This document shows, piece by piece, positions 1 to 11,458 of a DNA stretch of 64,000 bases. Under the pieces are notes generated by a model. That model ran no database searches, was not told the DNA's origin, and saw only the letters and a list, made by a program, of their open reading frames with translations. Location of the stretch: positions 1-64,000 of the forward strand of contig JAAWLO010000001.1 of NCBI GenBank assembly GCA_022797935.1, written 5' to 3'. This DNA comes from Oscillibacter sp. Lineage in GTDB: Bacteria > Bacillota > Clostridia > Oscillospirales > Oscillospiraceae. The position numbers were made by a program, and so were the translations under genes. Each line of letters starts with the position of its first letter. Position 1 is the stretch's first letter.

Positions 1-144
1 CTCTTGATTAGCGGCGGAGGAAATGGAACGGAATGGATGCCGCCGCGCCGCGGCGGCGCAATGGAGTGGAATTTCCGACGCCGCGGGACCGCAGTCCCCC
101 TCTTGACTAGCGGCGGAGAAAATTCCACTCTTGATTAAATGAAA

Positions 145-177
145 AATCCACTCAAAATCTCTGATTTTGAGTGGATT
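145..177 (-). terminator. Intrinsic terminator downstream of recD2-like gene
   Basis: Perfect 15-bp inverted repeat aatccactcaaaatc-tct-gattttgagtggatt just after the stop at 184, followed on the minus strand by a T-rich run (TTTTTCATTT). Confidence 0.8.
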
Positions 178-183
178 GGTGCT

Positions 184-2409
184 TTATGGGTTTGGGTTCT
201 CTGGTTTTTTTCTTCCTCTGCGTAAGCGCCAGCACAATCCTGTATAACGTTTCTGCCGGCGGTTATTTTCTACCATTTCCTTGATCGCTGAGTCATCTCC
301 TACCACAATCATCAACTCCCGCGCCCGTGTCAGCGCCGTATACAGCACCCCGCGTACCATCAGTGACTGCGCCGCCGGCATCGCCGCCAGCACCACCGCC
401 CGGTACTCACTCCCCTGTGCCTTATGCACCGTCATGGCATACGCAAGCTCCACCTGATTCAGCTGCTCCGCGCCATACACCGCCACTCGTCCGTCAAAAT
501 CAATTTCCAGCCAGCTTTGGGAGTCATCAATATGGGTGATTCGCCCCACGTCGCCGTTGAACATTCCGGTTCCGATCGTCCCGTCCCGTCTCTCCCACAC
601 CACATCATAGTCATTCCGTGTCTGCATTACCCGGTCTCCCTCGCGGAATAAACGTTCTCCCCACTGCACTTCCCGCTTTCCCGGTACAGGAGGATTCAAC
701 GACTCCTGAAGCTGCCGGTTCAAGTTGATCGTACCGCTTGGCCCCTTCCGGGTGGCCGTCAACACCTGAATCTGGTCTGCCGGAATTCCCATCCTTTCCG
801 GCAGCCGGGTCTTACAGAGCTCTACCAAGGTTTGAACCATTCGCTCTGGGTCCCGGCGGCAAAGGAAAAAGAAATCTTTCTGGTTATTTACCAAGTTCGG
901 CATCCGCCCCAAGTTCACCGCGTGGGCGTTTCGGATAATGGCCGACTCCTCTGCCTGGCGGAACACGTCCCGAAGGAAAATGGTTGTCAGCCGTTCGCTT
1001 TGAATCAAATCCCCAAACACATTTCCAGCTCCCACAGAGGTCAGCTGGTCCGCATCTCCCACCAGCACCAGCCGGGTTCCAGGACGCAGAGCCCGCAGCA
1101 GAGCCGAAAACAGCTGTATATCCACCATGGACATCTCGTCCACGATGACAGCCTCCGCCTCCAGCGGTTCCTTCTCGGTTTTTGTGAAGGTCACCTGTCC
1201 CAGCTGTTCATTCCAGGACATCCCCAGCAAGCGATGAATCGTCTGAGCCTCCATGCCGGTCAGCTCGCTCATGCGCTTGGCCGCCCGGCCCGTGGGCGCC
1301 GCCAGAACGATGGTCAGGCCCATTTTTTGATACAGAGACACAATCCCCCGGACGGTGGTTGTTTTTCCGGTACCAGGGCCCCCGGTAAGAATTAAGACAT
1401 TTTTCTCCGCCGCCAGCTCCACTGCCTCCCGCTGCCGGGGGGCATAGGTCAGACCCTGTTCTTGCTCCAGCTCCTGCACCGTGCGGGCGGCAAAGGGACT
1501 TTGGTCCGCCTCTGCCTTCAGCAGGGCCTCCAGACGCAGATGCGCCGATGTTTCCGCCTCCCACATTCGCCGGATATAACATCCGGTCTCTTTGGCTACC
1601 GTCTCTTGGCACACTTCGCCGCGGTCGATCAACGCGTCCAGGCCCATCTCCGGGCCCTCCGCATCACAGTCCAGCATCTGTGATGTGGCGTTGATCAGTT
1701 TTAACCGGGGCAGAAAAACGTGCCCATTGCCCTCGTTATAGGTCAGCTCAAAGAGCACCGCTGCCTGATAGCGCTGGATGCTGTCAAGATTGATACCCAA
1801 ATCCAGGGCCATGCGATCCGTGATATCGAAGGACACCCCGCAGCTGTCGCTGGAGAGCAGGTAGGGATTTTCCCGGATTTTTTCTAAGGCGGCGTCCCCG
1901 TACTGCTGCCGCAGCCGCATAGCCAGCACGGTTGGCAGCTCATATTGTGCCAAGAACGCCATCAGCCGCCGCAGGCCCATATGCTGGCGGAAACCCGCGG
2001 CAATTTCCTGGGCCCTCCGGGCCGTGATGCCTTTGACGGAACAGAGCCGCTCCGGCTCGGTCTCCAGAATATCCAGCGTTTCTATGCCGAAGCGGTCGAC
2101 AATATTCCGGGCCGTGACAGGGCCCAGTCCTTTACAGACGCCGGAGGAGAGGTAGCTGAAGATTTCCTCCTCGTCCTCCGGCAGACTCCGCTCCACCTCG
2201 ATAGCCCGAAGCTGTTCTCCATGTTGGGGATGCTCTTCCCAGATGCCGTTCACGGTCAGGTGTTCCCCGGGGGCAATACAGGGGATACAGCCTACCACGG
2301 TAAGAATCTCCCCCTCCTCGGTCAGGAGACGGAGGACCGTATAGCCGTTTTCGGCATTCTGGAAAATAACACTATGTACGGTTCCTTCCCGGCAAATCAG
2401 TTCTTCCAT
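184..2409 (-). CDS. recD2: RecD2/RecD-like ATP-dependent DNA helicase
   Basis: 741 aa; Walker A ILTGGPGTGKTTT, VIVDEMSMVD, LVGDADQL, C-terminal AYAMTVHKAQGSEY and LYTALTRARELMIVVG; N-terminal HhH-like region. Confidence 0.95.
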   Translation of the reverse strand: MEELICREGTVHSVIFQNAENGYTVLRLLTEEGEILTVVGCIPCIAPGEHLTVNGIWEEHPQHGEQLRAIEVERSLPEDEEEIFSYLSSGVCKGLGPVTARNIVDRFGIETLDILETEPERLCSVKGITARRAQEIAAGFRQHMGLRRLMAFLAQYELPTVLAMRLRQQYGDAALEKIRENPYLLSSDSCGVSFDITDRMALDLGINLDSIQRYQAAVLFELTYNEGNGHVFLPRLKLINATSQMLDCDAEGPEMGLDALIDRGEVCQETVAKETGCYIRRMWEAETSAHLRLEALLKAEADQSPFAARTVQELEQEQGLTYAPRQREAVELAAEKNVLILTGGPGTGKTTTVRGIVSLYQKMGLTIVLAAPTGRAAKRMSELTGMEAQTIHRLLGMSWNEQLGQVTFTKTEKEPLEAEAVIVDEMSMVDIQLFSALLRALRPGTRLVLVGDADQLTSVGAGNVFGDLIQSERLTTIFLRDVFRQAEESAIIRNAHAVNLGRMPNLVNNQKDFFFLCRRDPERMVQTLVELCKTRLPERMGIPADQIQVLTATRKGPSGTINLNRQLQESLNPPVPGKREVQWGERLFREGDRVMQTRNDYDVVWERRDGTIGTGMFNGDVGRITHIDDSQSWLEIDFDGRVAVYGAEQLNQVELAYAMTVHKAQGSEYRAVVLAAMPAAQSLMVRGVLYTALTRARELMIVVGDDSAIKEMVENNRRQKRYTGLCWRLRRGRKKPENPNP

Positions 2410-2465
2410 TCCTTGGACGTCCTCTCTTTTTCCCTCCAGGTTTTTTTCCTTTATTTCCGTTCACG

Positions 2466-2786
2466 TTACAGCTTCCATTCTCCGGCAGCTACCAGGGCGG
2501 CTTCTTTTTCCCGCCGCGTCAGATACTCCGCCAAAGCTTTGGCGTCCTGGGTCAGTCCGCAGTCCGCCAGGAGAATCTTCGCACCCGGAAGTCCCCCTTG
2601 GACTCGCCGCAGTTCCCGCATGTCCGCCTCCAGTGACAAAGCCTCACCTTTCACCGGAAGAACCAGCAGAAGACCCGGAATCGCCGGGCGGCCGATTTGA
2701 AGCACCGCTCCTCCAATAATCCACACCAGGGCCGTTAGGCCTACCGCAGAGAGAAACGCTATGATTCCGTCTTGCAATAGCAGCAT
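2466..2786 (-). CDS. Small hypothetical protein with N-terminal hydrophobic segment
   Basis: 106 aa ORF in the same operon orientation; N-terminal TM-like stretch, no family recognised. Confidence 0.6.
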   Translation of the reverse strand: MLLLQDGIIAFLSAVGLTALVWIIGGAVLQIGRPAIPGLLLVLPVKGEALSLEADMRELRRVQGGLPGAKILLADCGLTQDAKALAEYLTRREKEAALVAAGEWKL

Positions 2787-3056
2787 TGTTTTTCACCTCA
2801 GTGTAGTGTATGCTGCCGCCGGCTTTTGTGGTTCCTCCCAATGTGAGAAGGGAGATCTCGCTTCCGCGAGGGGCTGGATTTTTCCCTCCAGGGGAACGGG
2901 ATGCCGGTTCATTGCGCCGCCGCCGCAGCGAGACGATTCCCAGCTCCTGTCAGGGCCGCCAATGGGAGGCCGGAAATCGCTGAGCGTCCTGCCTATCTAT
3001 CTGCCCGCACCTACCTTTCAGACCTCTGGTCCTGAACTGGCAAACGCCTTCTGCTC

Positions 3057-3545
3057 TTAACGCATAATCCCCAATTCCGTCAAAATCGCTTCCTCCCTCT
3101 TCCGCATCTGCTCTTTCATGGCCCCCTCGTCGACGTGGTCGTACCCCAACAGATGCAAAACCGAATGCACCGTCAGATACGCCAGCTCCCGCCGCTTGGA
3201 GTGCCCATATTCCTTCGCCTGCGCCTCCACGTGTTCCATGGAAATCATCATATCTCCCAATGGGACCAAACCCGTCCCCGGGTCCGCGTCCTCCTGGCCC
3301 GGCAATTCCCCCGGCCGGAGATCGAAGGCCGGAAAGCTCAGCACATCCGTCGCCCGGTCTACCTGGCGCATCTCCCGATTCACCTGATGTATCTCCTCAT
3401 CATTGGTGACAAGCACATCTACTTCACAGGGGAAATCTACCCCTTGGGCAGCCAGCGCCGTCCGAATCACCATGCGGATAAAGGCAATCTGGCTCTTATT
3501 TACCCCCGGGACCTTGGCAGTGACGGTAATGTAATGTCGTTTCAT
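3057..3545 (-). CDS. ybeY: Endoribonuclease YbeY (rRNA maturation factor)
   Basis: HSVLHLLGYDH (HxxxHxxxxxH) metal motif and EVDVLVTNDEEIHQVNREMRQVDRATDVLSFP; start reset to internal MKRHYITV preceded by AAGGGGGG; ORF track starts upstream at 3581. Confidence 0.93.
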   Translation of the reverse strand: MKRHYITVTAKVPGVNKSQIAFIRMVIRTALAAQGVDFPCEVDVLVTNDEEIHQVNREMRQVDRATDVLSFPAFDLRPGELPGQEDADPGTGLVPLGDMMISMEHVEAQAKEYGHSKRRELAYLTVHSVLHLLGYDHVDEGAMKEQMRKREEAILTELGIMR

Positions 3546-3559
3546 GGGCATTCCCCCCT

Positions 3560-3955
3560 TTATAGTCCTCCGGCAATCCATTCCGGAAGGTTTTCCCAGT
3601 CCCAGAAGACTCCTTCGCCGCAGTCCATGATGCGGGCGTCCAGCAGCTCGCAGAGAAATTTAAGCGGGTACGCCCAGCGCTCCCCGCAGCCGGGGCGGGA
3701 GAACAGGATCCCCCTCAGGGGCTCGTCCTCACGCTCCACAGCCAGGTTGAATTCCAATGCGTAGTCCGGGGAGCTGAGCACGGGAAACCAAATCCCCTCG
3801 TCCAGATGGGCATAGCCGCTGATGAGGTCCGGGAAGCGGCCGTGCAGCATGGTTTTCAATTCCCGCCAGCAGGGCATGGGAACCACCTCCATAACCTCCT
3901 CCAGGTCCTTCTCCCGGTTGGAAGCGGTTTTCATCAGGTAGACATCCCAGCTCAT
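3560..3955 (-). CDS. Hypothetical protein between phoH and ybeY
   Basis: 131 aa ORF, overlaps the phoH stop by 4 nt, co-oriented; no family recognised. Confidence 0.75.
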   Translation of the reverse strand: MSWDVYLMKTASNREKDLEEVMEVVPMPCWRELKTMLHGRFPDLISGYAHLDEGIWFPVLSSPDYALEFNLAVEREDEPLRGILFSRPGCGERWAYPLKFLCELLDARIMDCGEGVFWDWENLPEWIAGGL

Positions 3956-4947
3956 TTTCGTCTGCCCTTGCCGGAGTCCTTCCGCTCCTTGTGGTTCTCG
4001 TAGTCCTCATAGGCTTGTACAATTCTCTGAACCATGACATGCCGCACCACATCCGCATTGGTCAGCTGACAGATGCCAATGCCTTCCACGTTCCGCAGGA
4101 CCCGCATAGCCTCCTTCAGGCCGGAAGTCTTGCCGTCCGGAAGGTCAATCTGCGTTGCATCGCCGGTGATGACGATTTTCGACCCAAAGCCCAGCCGGGT
4201 CAGGAACATTTTCATCTGTTCCCGGCTGGTGTTCTGGGCCTCATCCAGAATGATGAAGCTATCGTCCAGGGTCCGTCCCCGCATGTAAGCCAGAGGCGCT
4301 ACCTCGATGCTCCCCCGCTCCAGATATTTCTGATAGGTTTCCGCCCCCAGCATATCAAAGAGGGCGTCATACAAGGGCCGCAGGTACGGGTCCACCTTGG
4401 ACTGAAGGTCCCCCGGCAGGAAGCCCAGACGTTCCCCGGCCTCCACGGCGGGACGGGTGAGAATAATTCGGTTGACCTCCTTGTCCCGGAAGGCCTGCAC
4501 CGCCGCCGCCACCGCCAGATACGTCTTTCCCGTGCCTGCCGGGCCCACGCCGATGGTCACGGTGTTTTTCAGCACCGACGCAATATATTCCTTCTGTCCC
4601 ACAGTCTTGGGCTTAATTGGCCGGCCCTTGGCGGAGATGCAGAGAACATCACCGGTAAGTTCCGCGATTTTCTCCTCTTTCCCCGCCCGGACCATGCTGA
4701 TGACATAGCGGACATTCTGTTCCCCAATCGCCTCTCCCCGGCTGGAAAGCGTCAAAAGGGCCTGAATGGCCTTGCAGGCCAGGGCGGTATCCTCCGCGCC
4801 GCCCTCTACCCGAAGTTCTCCGTCCCGGTTCACCACGGTGACGGAGAACTCCCGCTCCAACAGCCGGATGTTTTCGTCAAAAGACCCAAAAATATTGATG
4901 GCCTGTTCCAGCCTCTCGATACTGATTCTCTGTTCCACAGTCTTCAC
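3952..4947 (-). CDS. phoH: PhoH family ATPase
   Basis: GVGPAGTGKTYLAVA, LTRPAVEAGERLGFLPGDLQSKVDPYLRPLYDAL, FIILDEAQNTSREQMKMFLTRLGFGSK. Confidence 0.95.
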   Translation of the reverse strand: MKTVEQRISIERLEQAINIFGSFDENIRLLEREFSVTVVNRDGELRVEGGAEDTALACKAIQALLTLSSRGEAIGEQNVRYVISMVRAGKEEKIAELTGDVLCISAKGRPIKPKTVGQKEYIASVLKNTVTIGVGPAGTGKTYLAVAAAVQAFRDKEVNRIILTRPAVEAGERLGFLPGDLQSKVDPYLRPLYDALFDMLGAETYQKYLERGSIEVAPLAYMRGRTLDDSFIILDEAQNTSREQMKMFLTRLGFGSKIVITGDATQIDLPDGKTSGLKEAMRVLRNVEGIGICQLTNADVVRHVMVQRIVQAYEDYENHKERKDSGKGRRK

Positions 4948-6149
4948 GCTCCTAAGTCACCTGTATCGTCCGTATAAATGGGCGCCGCTTCCCCAATCTC
5001 CTCCCGGCACTCTGCCGACAGTGTCACCACCAGCGTATCCCCCCGCTGCCGGGCACTGCACAGGCTGGACCGCACCTCGCCATAAGGTTCCACCATCTCC
5101 CGAAGCTGGGCAGACAGAATTGCCTCCGCAGCCTTTTCCGCCTGGGCGGCGTCCTGGGGAACCGGGACGGTCTCATAAAAACGCCAGGTCTCCGTCACCA
5201 GGGTGACCGGCAAGGGGACCCCCAAAAGAGACCAGGGATGCCTGTTGGTTATTTTATCATATTCCGCCCCTTCAATGCTACTGTTTGAAAAGAATTTTAT
5301 CCGCCGGGTTCCAAAAATCAGAGAAAACCCCGTTTTTTCCTGGCCGGTATAGCGCTTCTCCTCCACCGTCAAAGGCACAGAGGTTCGCAGCTGATACCAT
5401 GTCCGGGCGGAAACCCGCCCCAGGCCCCCCAGTACCCGGGCCCCTACGGTGTCTGTATCTTCCACACCGGAGATCAGAATCTGCCCCTCCGTTACAGCGC
5501 TGCCCGGGACCACACAGGCCACCCCGCCAATGGTCTGTATCTCCAGCACCAGCCCCGCCCGGCGGGCAATCAGGTTCGACGGCTCCCGCCGGTCAATCAG
5601 CACAGGCGCCGGAATCCGCTCCCGCACCTGGACACTGGCCCGGCAGCCGGAGACGTTGACGGCAATCCAGCTCAGTTCCGGTATGTCCAACAGAACATGA
5701 TTGCGGATGTCCTCCCCGTTGAGCGAGAGGCCGAAGCTCCCCAGACCCACGCCGTTTTTCTCCAGAGCCCGGAGAATACGCTCGGTGGGCACCGTCTCAT
5801 TCCCCTCCACCTGAAAATCCCAAATGAAAAAAGAACCCAGAAACAGCGCCAGCCCGCAGCCTACCAGTCCCATCAGCAGGGCTTGCCGGTGACGGAAGCG
5901 GAGAAGAAAATAGGGTGCCCCCTCCAGTCTTACCACCGAGAAGGTACAATCCAGATTCTGCCCCACCCGCCGCAGGGTCCGCCAGTCCCGCCGGGAGAGG
6001 CGGCAGGTAAAAGCGGTCGGAGATTCCCATTCCAAATCCCAGAAAGCCAGCTCCTGGGCCCCACAGAGGTTCAGCACGCGTTCGGGAAAGGCACATTCCG
6101 CCCGGATGCGGACCTGTCCCCGCAGGCGGTTTACCAGCTCATTCAGCAT
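4944..6149 (-). CDS. yqfD: Sporulation protein YqfD
   Basis: Single TM after ~90 aa, YqfD-like architecture, adjacent to yqfC and phoH; likely start at MLNELVNRLRG inside the longer ORF (6188). Confidence 0.85.
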   Translation of the reverse strand: MLNELVNRLRGQVRIRAECAFPERVLNLCGAQELAFWDLEWESPTAFTCRLSRRDWRTLRRVGQNLDCTFSVVRLEGAPYFLLRFRHRQALLMGLVGCGLALFLGSFFIWDFQVEGNETVPTERILRALEKNGVGLGSFGLSLNGEDIRNHVLLDIPELSWIAVNVSGCRASVQVRERIPAPVLIDRREPSNLIARRAGLVLEIQTIGGVACVVPGSAVTEGQILISGVEDTDTVGARVLGGLGRVSARTWYQLRTSVPLTVEEKRYTGQEKTGFSLIFGTRRIKFFSNSSIEGAEYDKITNRHPWSLLGVPLPVTLVTETWRFYETVPVPQDAAQAEKAAEAILSAQLREMVEPYGEVRSSLCSARQRGDTLVVTLSAECREEIGEAAPIYTDDTGDLGA

Positions 6150-6450
6150 CCTGCCCCACCCATTCCACGGCGCCGATTCTGCCGCCAATGCGCAGCTCTC
6201 CCGCCGTCATAGCCATCAGTGTCAAGTGCTTCCCCTTTATACGAAGCACCCCGGCGGAGGTATTGGCGTCAATCTGTTCCTCCGTATAAGCCAGCAGGCC
6301 CATGTGATGCTCCAAATACAGTTGGCGGCTGCCCACCATCTCCAGCCGGGGCAGGCCCGCCACAATATCTGCCGGCAGGTCGAAAAGCTCTGCCACGGAG
6401 CTCAGCACCCCTGCCTCACGGTCACGCCGGTTTCGTTCCATGCAACTCAC
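6139..6450 (-). CDS. yqfC: Sporulation protein YqfC
   Basis: 103 aa; LEHHMGLLAYTEEQIDANTSAGVLRIKGKHLTLMAMTAGELRIGGRI typical of the YqfC/YabP family; yqfC-yqfD-phoH order. Confidence 0.88.
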   Translation of the reverse strand: MSCMERNRRDREAGVLSSVAELFDLPADIVAGLPRLEMVGSRQLYLEHHMGLLAYTEEQIDANTSAGVLRIKGKHLTLMAMTAGELRIGGRIGAVEWVGQDAE

Positions 6451-6488
6451 CTCAGAGAATTTCTATGCGCCGGAAGCTTCCGGCATGA

Positions 6489-7445
6489 TTGTCTTTCCCT
6501 CCGCATAAGCATTCTTTGGTGATGGATATGAACAAACGCTGGCGGGCGGACGCCTGCCTGGTTCTCTGCGGCCTGCTGGTCTGGTTTCTGGCGGACGCCG
6601 CCCGGGTGCGGGCCGCAGCGGCGGCGGGGCTGGCCCTGTGCGGCCGGGCGGTGATTCCCGCTCTGTTTCCCTTTCTGGCTGTGTCTGGGATACTGATTTC
6701 TTTGGGCTTCGGCCAGTGGGCAGGGCCCCGGCTGGCGGGACTCATGAGTCTCTACCGTCTTCCGGGCGCTGCCGGGTCCGCTCTGCTGCTGGGCTTGGTG
6801 GGAGGCTACCCCATCGGAGCCCGAACGGCGGCGGAGCTGTATGAAAAAGGCCTCCTGACCCAGGGGGAGGCCCAGCGGCTTCTGGGCTTTTGCAACAACT
6901 CCAATCCCGTCTTCCTGATCAGCGTGCTGGGGAGCGGCGTCTTCGGCAGCACCCGTGTGGGCATTTACCTTTGGCTGATCCATTTGCTCTCCGCCTTGCT
7001 GACAGGCTTTTTCTTTCGGAGAAAAGAGGGAGCAGCCTCGGTACGGCGGCGAATGACAAGTACTTCCCCTTTCCAGTCTGCCCCCCTGGCCGCCGCCTTT
7101 GTGGAGGGAGTGCGGAATGCCTGCGGAAACATGGTGGCCATCTGCGGCTTCATCATTTTCTTCTGCGTCCTTTCCAGCCCCCTGTCTGCCCTGGACAGTC
7201 CTCTGGGCACCGCTCTCACCGGGGCTCTGGAGCTCTTTTCTTTGACGCCCCGGCTGGCCGCGAACCGGCTTAGTTTTATTCTGGCTTCCGTCTGCGCTGC
7301 CTGGGGCGGGACCTCTATCCTCTGCCAGACAGCAGCCGTGCTGGAAGGCAGCGGCCTGGGCATGAAGACCTGCCTCAAAGGAAAGATCATCCAGGCCCTT
7401 CTGGCCGGGGCTTTAGCGGCGGGAATCAGTGCGCATCTTTTTTGA
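6489..7445 (+). CDS. YlbJ-like/nucleoside-recognition domain integral membrane protein
   Basis: Multiple TMs; RAVIPALFPFLAVSGIL, GLVGGYPIGARTAAELYEKGLLTQGEAQRLLGFCNNSNPVFLI typical of sporulation membrane protein YlbJ; likely start at MDMNKRWRAD (~6522). Confidence 0.8.
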   Translation: MSFPPHKHSLVMDMNKRWRADACLVLCGLLVWFLADAARVRAAAAAGLALCGRAVIPALFPFLAVSGILISLGFGQWAGPRLAGLMSLYRLPGAAGSALLLGLVGGYPIGARTAAELYEKGLLTQGEAQRLLGFCNNSNPVFLISVLGSGVFGSTRVGIYLWLIHLLSALLTGFFFRRKEGAASVRRRMTSTSPFQSAPLAAAFVEGVRNACGNMVAICGFIIFFCVLSSPLSALDSPLGTALTGALELFSLTPRLAANRLSFILASVCAAWGGTSILCQTAAVLEGSGLGMKTCLKGKIIQALLAGALAAGISAHLF

Positions 7446-7451
7446 GGAAAA

Positions 7452-7475
7452 AGACGGGACATCCCGTTCTTTTTT
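7452..7475 (+). terminator. Intrinsic terminator after YlbJ-like gene
   Basis: GACGGGAcaTCCCGTTC hairpin followed by TTTTTT. Confidence 0.7.
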
Positions 7476-7659
7476 CCTTTTCAGCCTCCTTTCCGGGTCT
7501 TTTCTCCCGGCACAGGTCAAATGCGCCATTTCCCGCGCCCTCTGCCATACCATTTGCCGTTATGCCTTCTAATTTTGAAGGCCAACGGGAAACGGCTCTC
7601 CGGACAAGCCGGAAAGCCGCTCCTTTTCGTATTTCTTCGACAAAATTCTACTTTTTGTA

Positions 7660-8601
7660 TTATCTCTGTCCCTTGTCGTAGGGAATGCCTTCTGCCTTGG
7701 GAGCCCGGGACTTCTTGGACGTGAAGGCCAGCACCACCAGAGAAATGATATAAGGCAGCATGTTGTACACAGAACCGGGGATATTCAAGGCCTTCAACAG
7801 GTCGAATCCGGTATATACGTTGCCCAAGGCCCGGAAGAAGCCGAACAGCAGCGCCGCCAAAGCAATCCGCGTGGGCTTCCACTGACCGAAAATCATGACA
7901 GCCAGTGCCAGGAAACCGAAGCCCGCCACACCATTTTCAAACTTCCACTCGCTGACGCCTGCGGTGATGTACACGATACCACCCAGGCCGCCCAGCATGC
8001 CGGAAATCAGCACACCGGCATAGCGCATCTTATAGACGTTGATGCCCACGCTGTCCGCCGCCTGGGGATGCTCGCCGCAGGCCATAAGGCGGAGGCCAAA
8101 CCGGGTCTTATACAAGGAGACATAGGACCCAACCAGCGCCAGAATGGCCAGCAGCATAAACCAGTTGAACTCAAAACTGCCAATATTTACGATAAAGGCC
8201 TTTTTGGCATTGATGTACTGGATGGTAGAGGAGACATTGTCCACGCTCTCGGCGGTATTCATGGCCTTGACCAGGACCGTGGCCGCCGCAGTGCCCAGCA
8301 GGTTCATAGCCGTGCCCACCAGGGTCTGGTCCGCTTTGAAGTTGATGGCCGCCACCGCCAGCAGCAGGGAGTAAAGGACGCCCAGCACGATAGACGCCAG
8401 CACCACCAGCAGTATCATGCCAAAGGCCGGGGTGCTCTCCGGCAGGAATTTCATCATCAGCGCGCCGCCCAGAGCGCCCATCACCATGATGCCCTCCAGA
8501 CCAATGTTGATGACGCCGGAGTGCTCGGAGAAGCAGCCGCCCAGGGCTACCAGCAGCAGCACGGACGCGAAAATCAGGGTGTATTGCAGCAGCAGAATCA
8601 T
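7660..8601 (-). CDS. Nucleoside-type ABC transporter permease (BMP-associated, second permease)
   Basis: GCFSEHSGVINIGLEGIMVMGA motif, multi-TM, adjacent to second permease and ATPase. Confidence 0.92.
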   Translation of the reverse strand: MILLLQYTLIFASVLLLVALGGCFSEHSGVINIGLEGIMVMGALGGALMMKFLPESTPAFGMILLVVLASIVLGVLYSLLLAVAAINFKADQTLVGTAMNLLGTAAATVLVKAMNTAESVDNVSSTIQYINAKKAFIVNIGSFEFNWFMLLAILALVGSYVSLYKTRFGLRLMACGEHPQAADSVGINVYKMRYAGVLISGMLGGLGGIVYITAGVSEWKFENGVAGFGFLALAVMIFGQWKPTRIALAALLFGFFRALGNVYTGFDLLKALNIPGSVYNMLPYIISLVVLAFTSKKSRAPKAEGIPYDKGQR

Positions 8602-9722
8602 TTCTCGCCGCCTCCTTTCTCAGCCTTCTTCTCGTCCCGGCGGTTCAGCCAGTTGTTCATCGCCGTCTTGAAGAAGAGGACAAAGCCGCAGAGGTAGATA
8701 ATCAGCGCGGAGATGAAGTCGGAAATCTGGGCGGAATACATGGTTTTGTCCACATAAGCGCCGCCGTTGGTGATGTGCTGAATGAAATAGGAGGAGAAAA
8801 TCGCTCCAATGGGATGCAGTCCCCCCAAAAAGGCGGCGGCAATACCGTTAAAGCCCATGGCGGGAACGGCGGACTGGGTACACTGCCACTGCTCAAATCC
8901 GGAGAGGAACAGCATAGCCGCGCCCATACCGGCAAGACCGCCCGCGATTGCCATGGTGAGAATCAGATTCTTCTTCTCCCGCATACCGCAGTATTTGGCG
9001 GCAAACCTGTTGCAGCCCGTGGCCTTCAGCTCATAGCCCAGCTTGGTCTTTTCCAGCAGAATCCACACCAAAACGGCCACTAGGGCTGCCAGGGGCACCG
9101 CCAGGGTGACGTACTGGTTCTTGCTGAACAGCTCTCCCAGCCCCATGGAGGGAATCAGCGCCCCTTCATTGGTGCTGGCCAGCGTGTACGTATAGGGGCT
9201 GGTCTCCTCCTTCACCTTGGTCAGCAGCAGGTTCACGCAGTAAAGGCTGATCCAGTTGAGCATGATGCAGGAGATGACCTCGTTGACGTTGCAGTAGGCC
9301 TTCAGCAGGCCGGAAACAGCGCCCAGCAAAGCCCCGGCGGCCACGGCGGCGATCAGGCACAGGAACCAGGGCAGCTTCAGCCCCAGGGCGCAGTACAGCG
9401 CCGCACCGGTGCCCACCACATACTGGCCCGCCGCACCAATGTTGAACAGGCCCACCTTATAAGCAAAGAGCACCGACAGGCTGCACATCAGCAGCGGCGC
9501 CGTCTTCACCAGAGTGCTGCCGAAGTAGCGCAGCTGTGCCGTGGATTTGGAATAGGTCATGAAGTTCTCCACAATGGCCAGAATCGCTCCATTGGCTCCG
9601 GCGGGGTTGATCATCAGCAGGGCCACATAGCCCAGCAGCAGGCCCAGCAGAATACACAGCAGAGAGGCCAGCAGAGACTGTACCGCGCCATTGCGCAGCA
9701 GGGAGGTTTTTTCGTTTTTCAT
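8598..9722 (-). CDS. Nucleoside-type ABC transporter permease (first permease)
   Basis: VGLFNIGAAGQYVVGT, multi-TM; 4-nt overlap with downstream permease. Confidence 0.92.
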   Translation of the reverse strand: MKNEKTSLLRNGAVQSLLASLLCILLGLLLGYVALLMINPAGANGAILAIVENFMTYSKSTAQLRYFGSTLVKTAPLLMCSLSVLFAYKVGLFNIGAAGQYVVGTGAALYCALGLKLPWFLCLIAAVAAGALLGAVSGLLKAYCNVNEVISCIMLNWISLYCVNLLLTKVKEETSPYTYTLASTNEGALIPSMGLGELFSKNQYVTLAVPLAALVAVLVWILLEKTKLGYELKATGCNRFAAKYCGMREKKNLILTMAIAGGLAGMGAAMLFLSGFEQWQCTQSAVPAMGFNGIAAAFLGGLHPIGAIFSSYFIQHITNGGAYVDKTMYSAQISDFISALIIYLCGFVLFFKTAMNNWLNRRDEKKAEKGGGEK

Positions 9723-9725
9723 ACC

Positions 9726-11321
<1,596 letters not shown>

Positions 11322-11413
11322 TGTATCATATCATCCTGAGGATTTCAAAGCATTTTTTGAAAATTTTCACAAAGTCAACCTTTTCTCTCCACAATATCCC
11401 AAGAGCACAGAAA

Positions 11414-11442
11414 AGCGAGGACGGGAAATTCCCGTCCTCGCT
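11414..11442 (-). terminator. Hairpin between BMP lipoprotein and ATPase genes (attenuator)
   Basis: 13-bp perfect stem agcgaggacggga-aat-tcccgtcctcgct; short T-rich tail on the minus strand. Confidence 0.65.
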
Positions 11443-11458
11443 GCTTTGAGGGGTTTTC

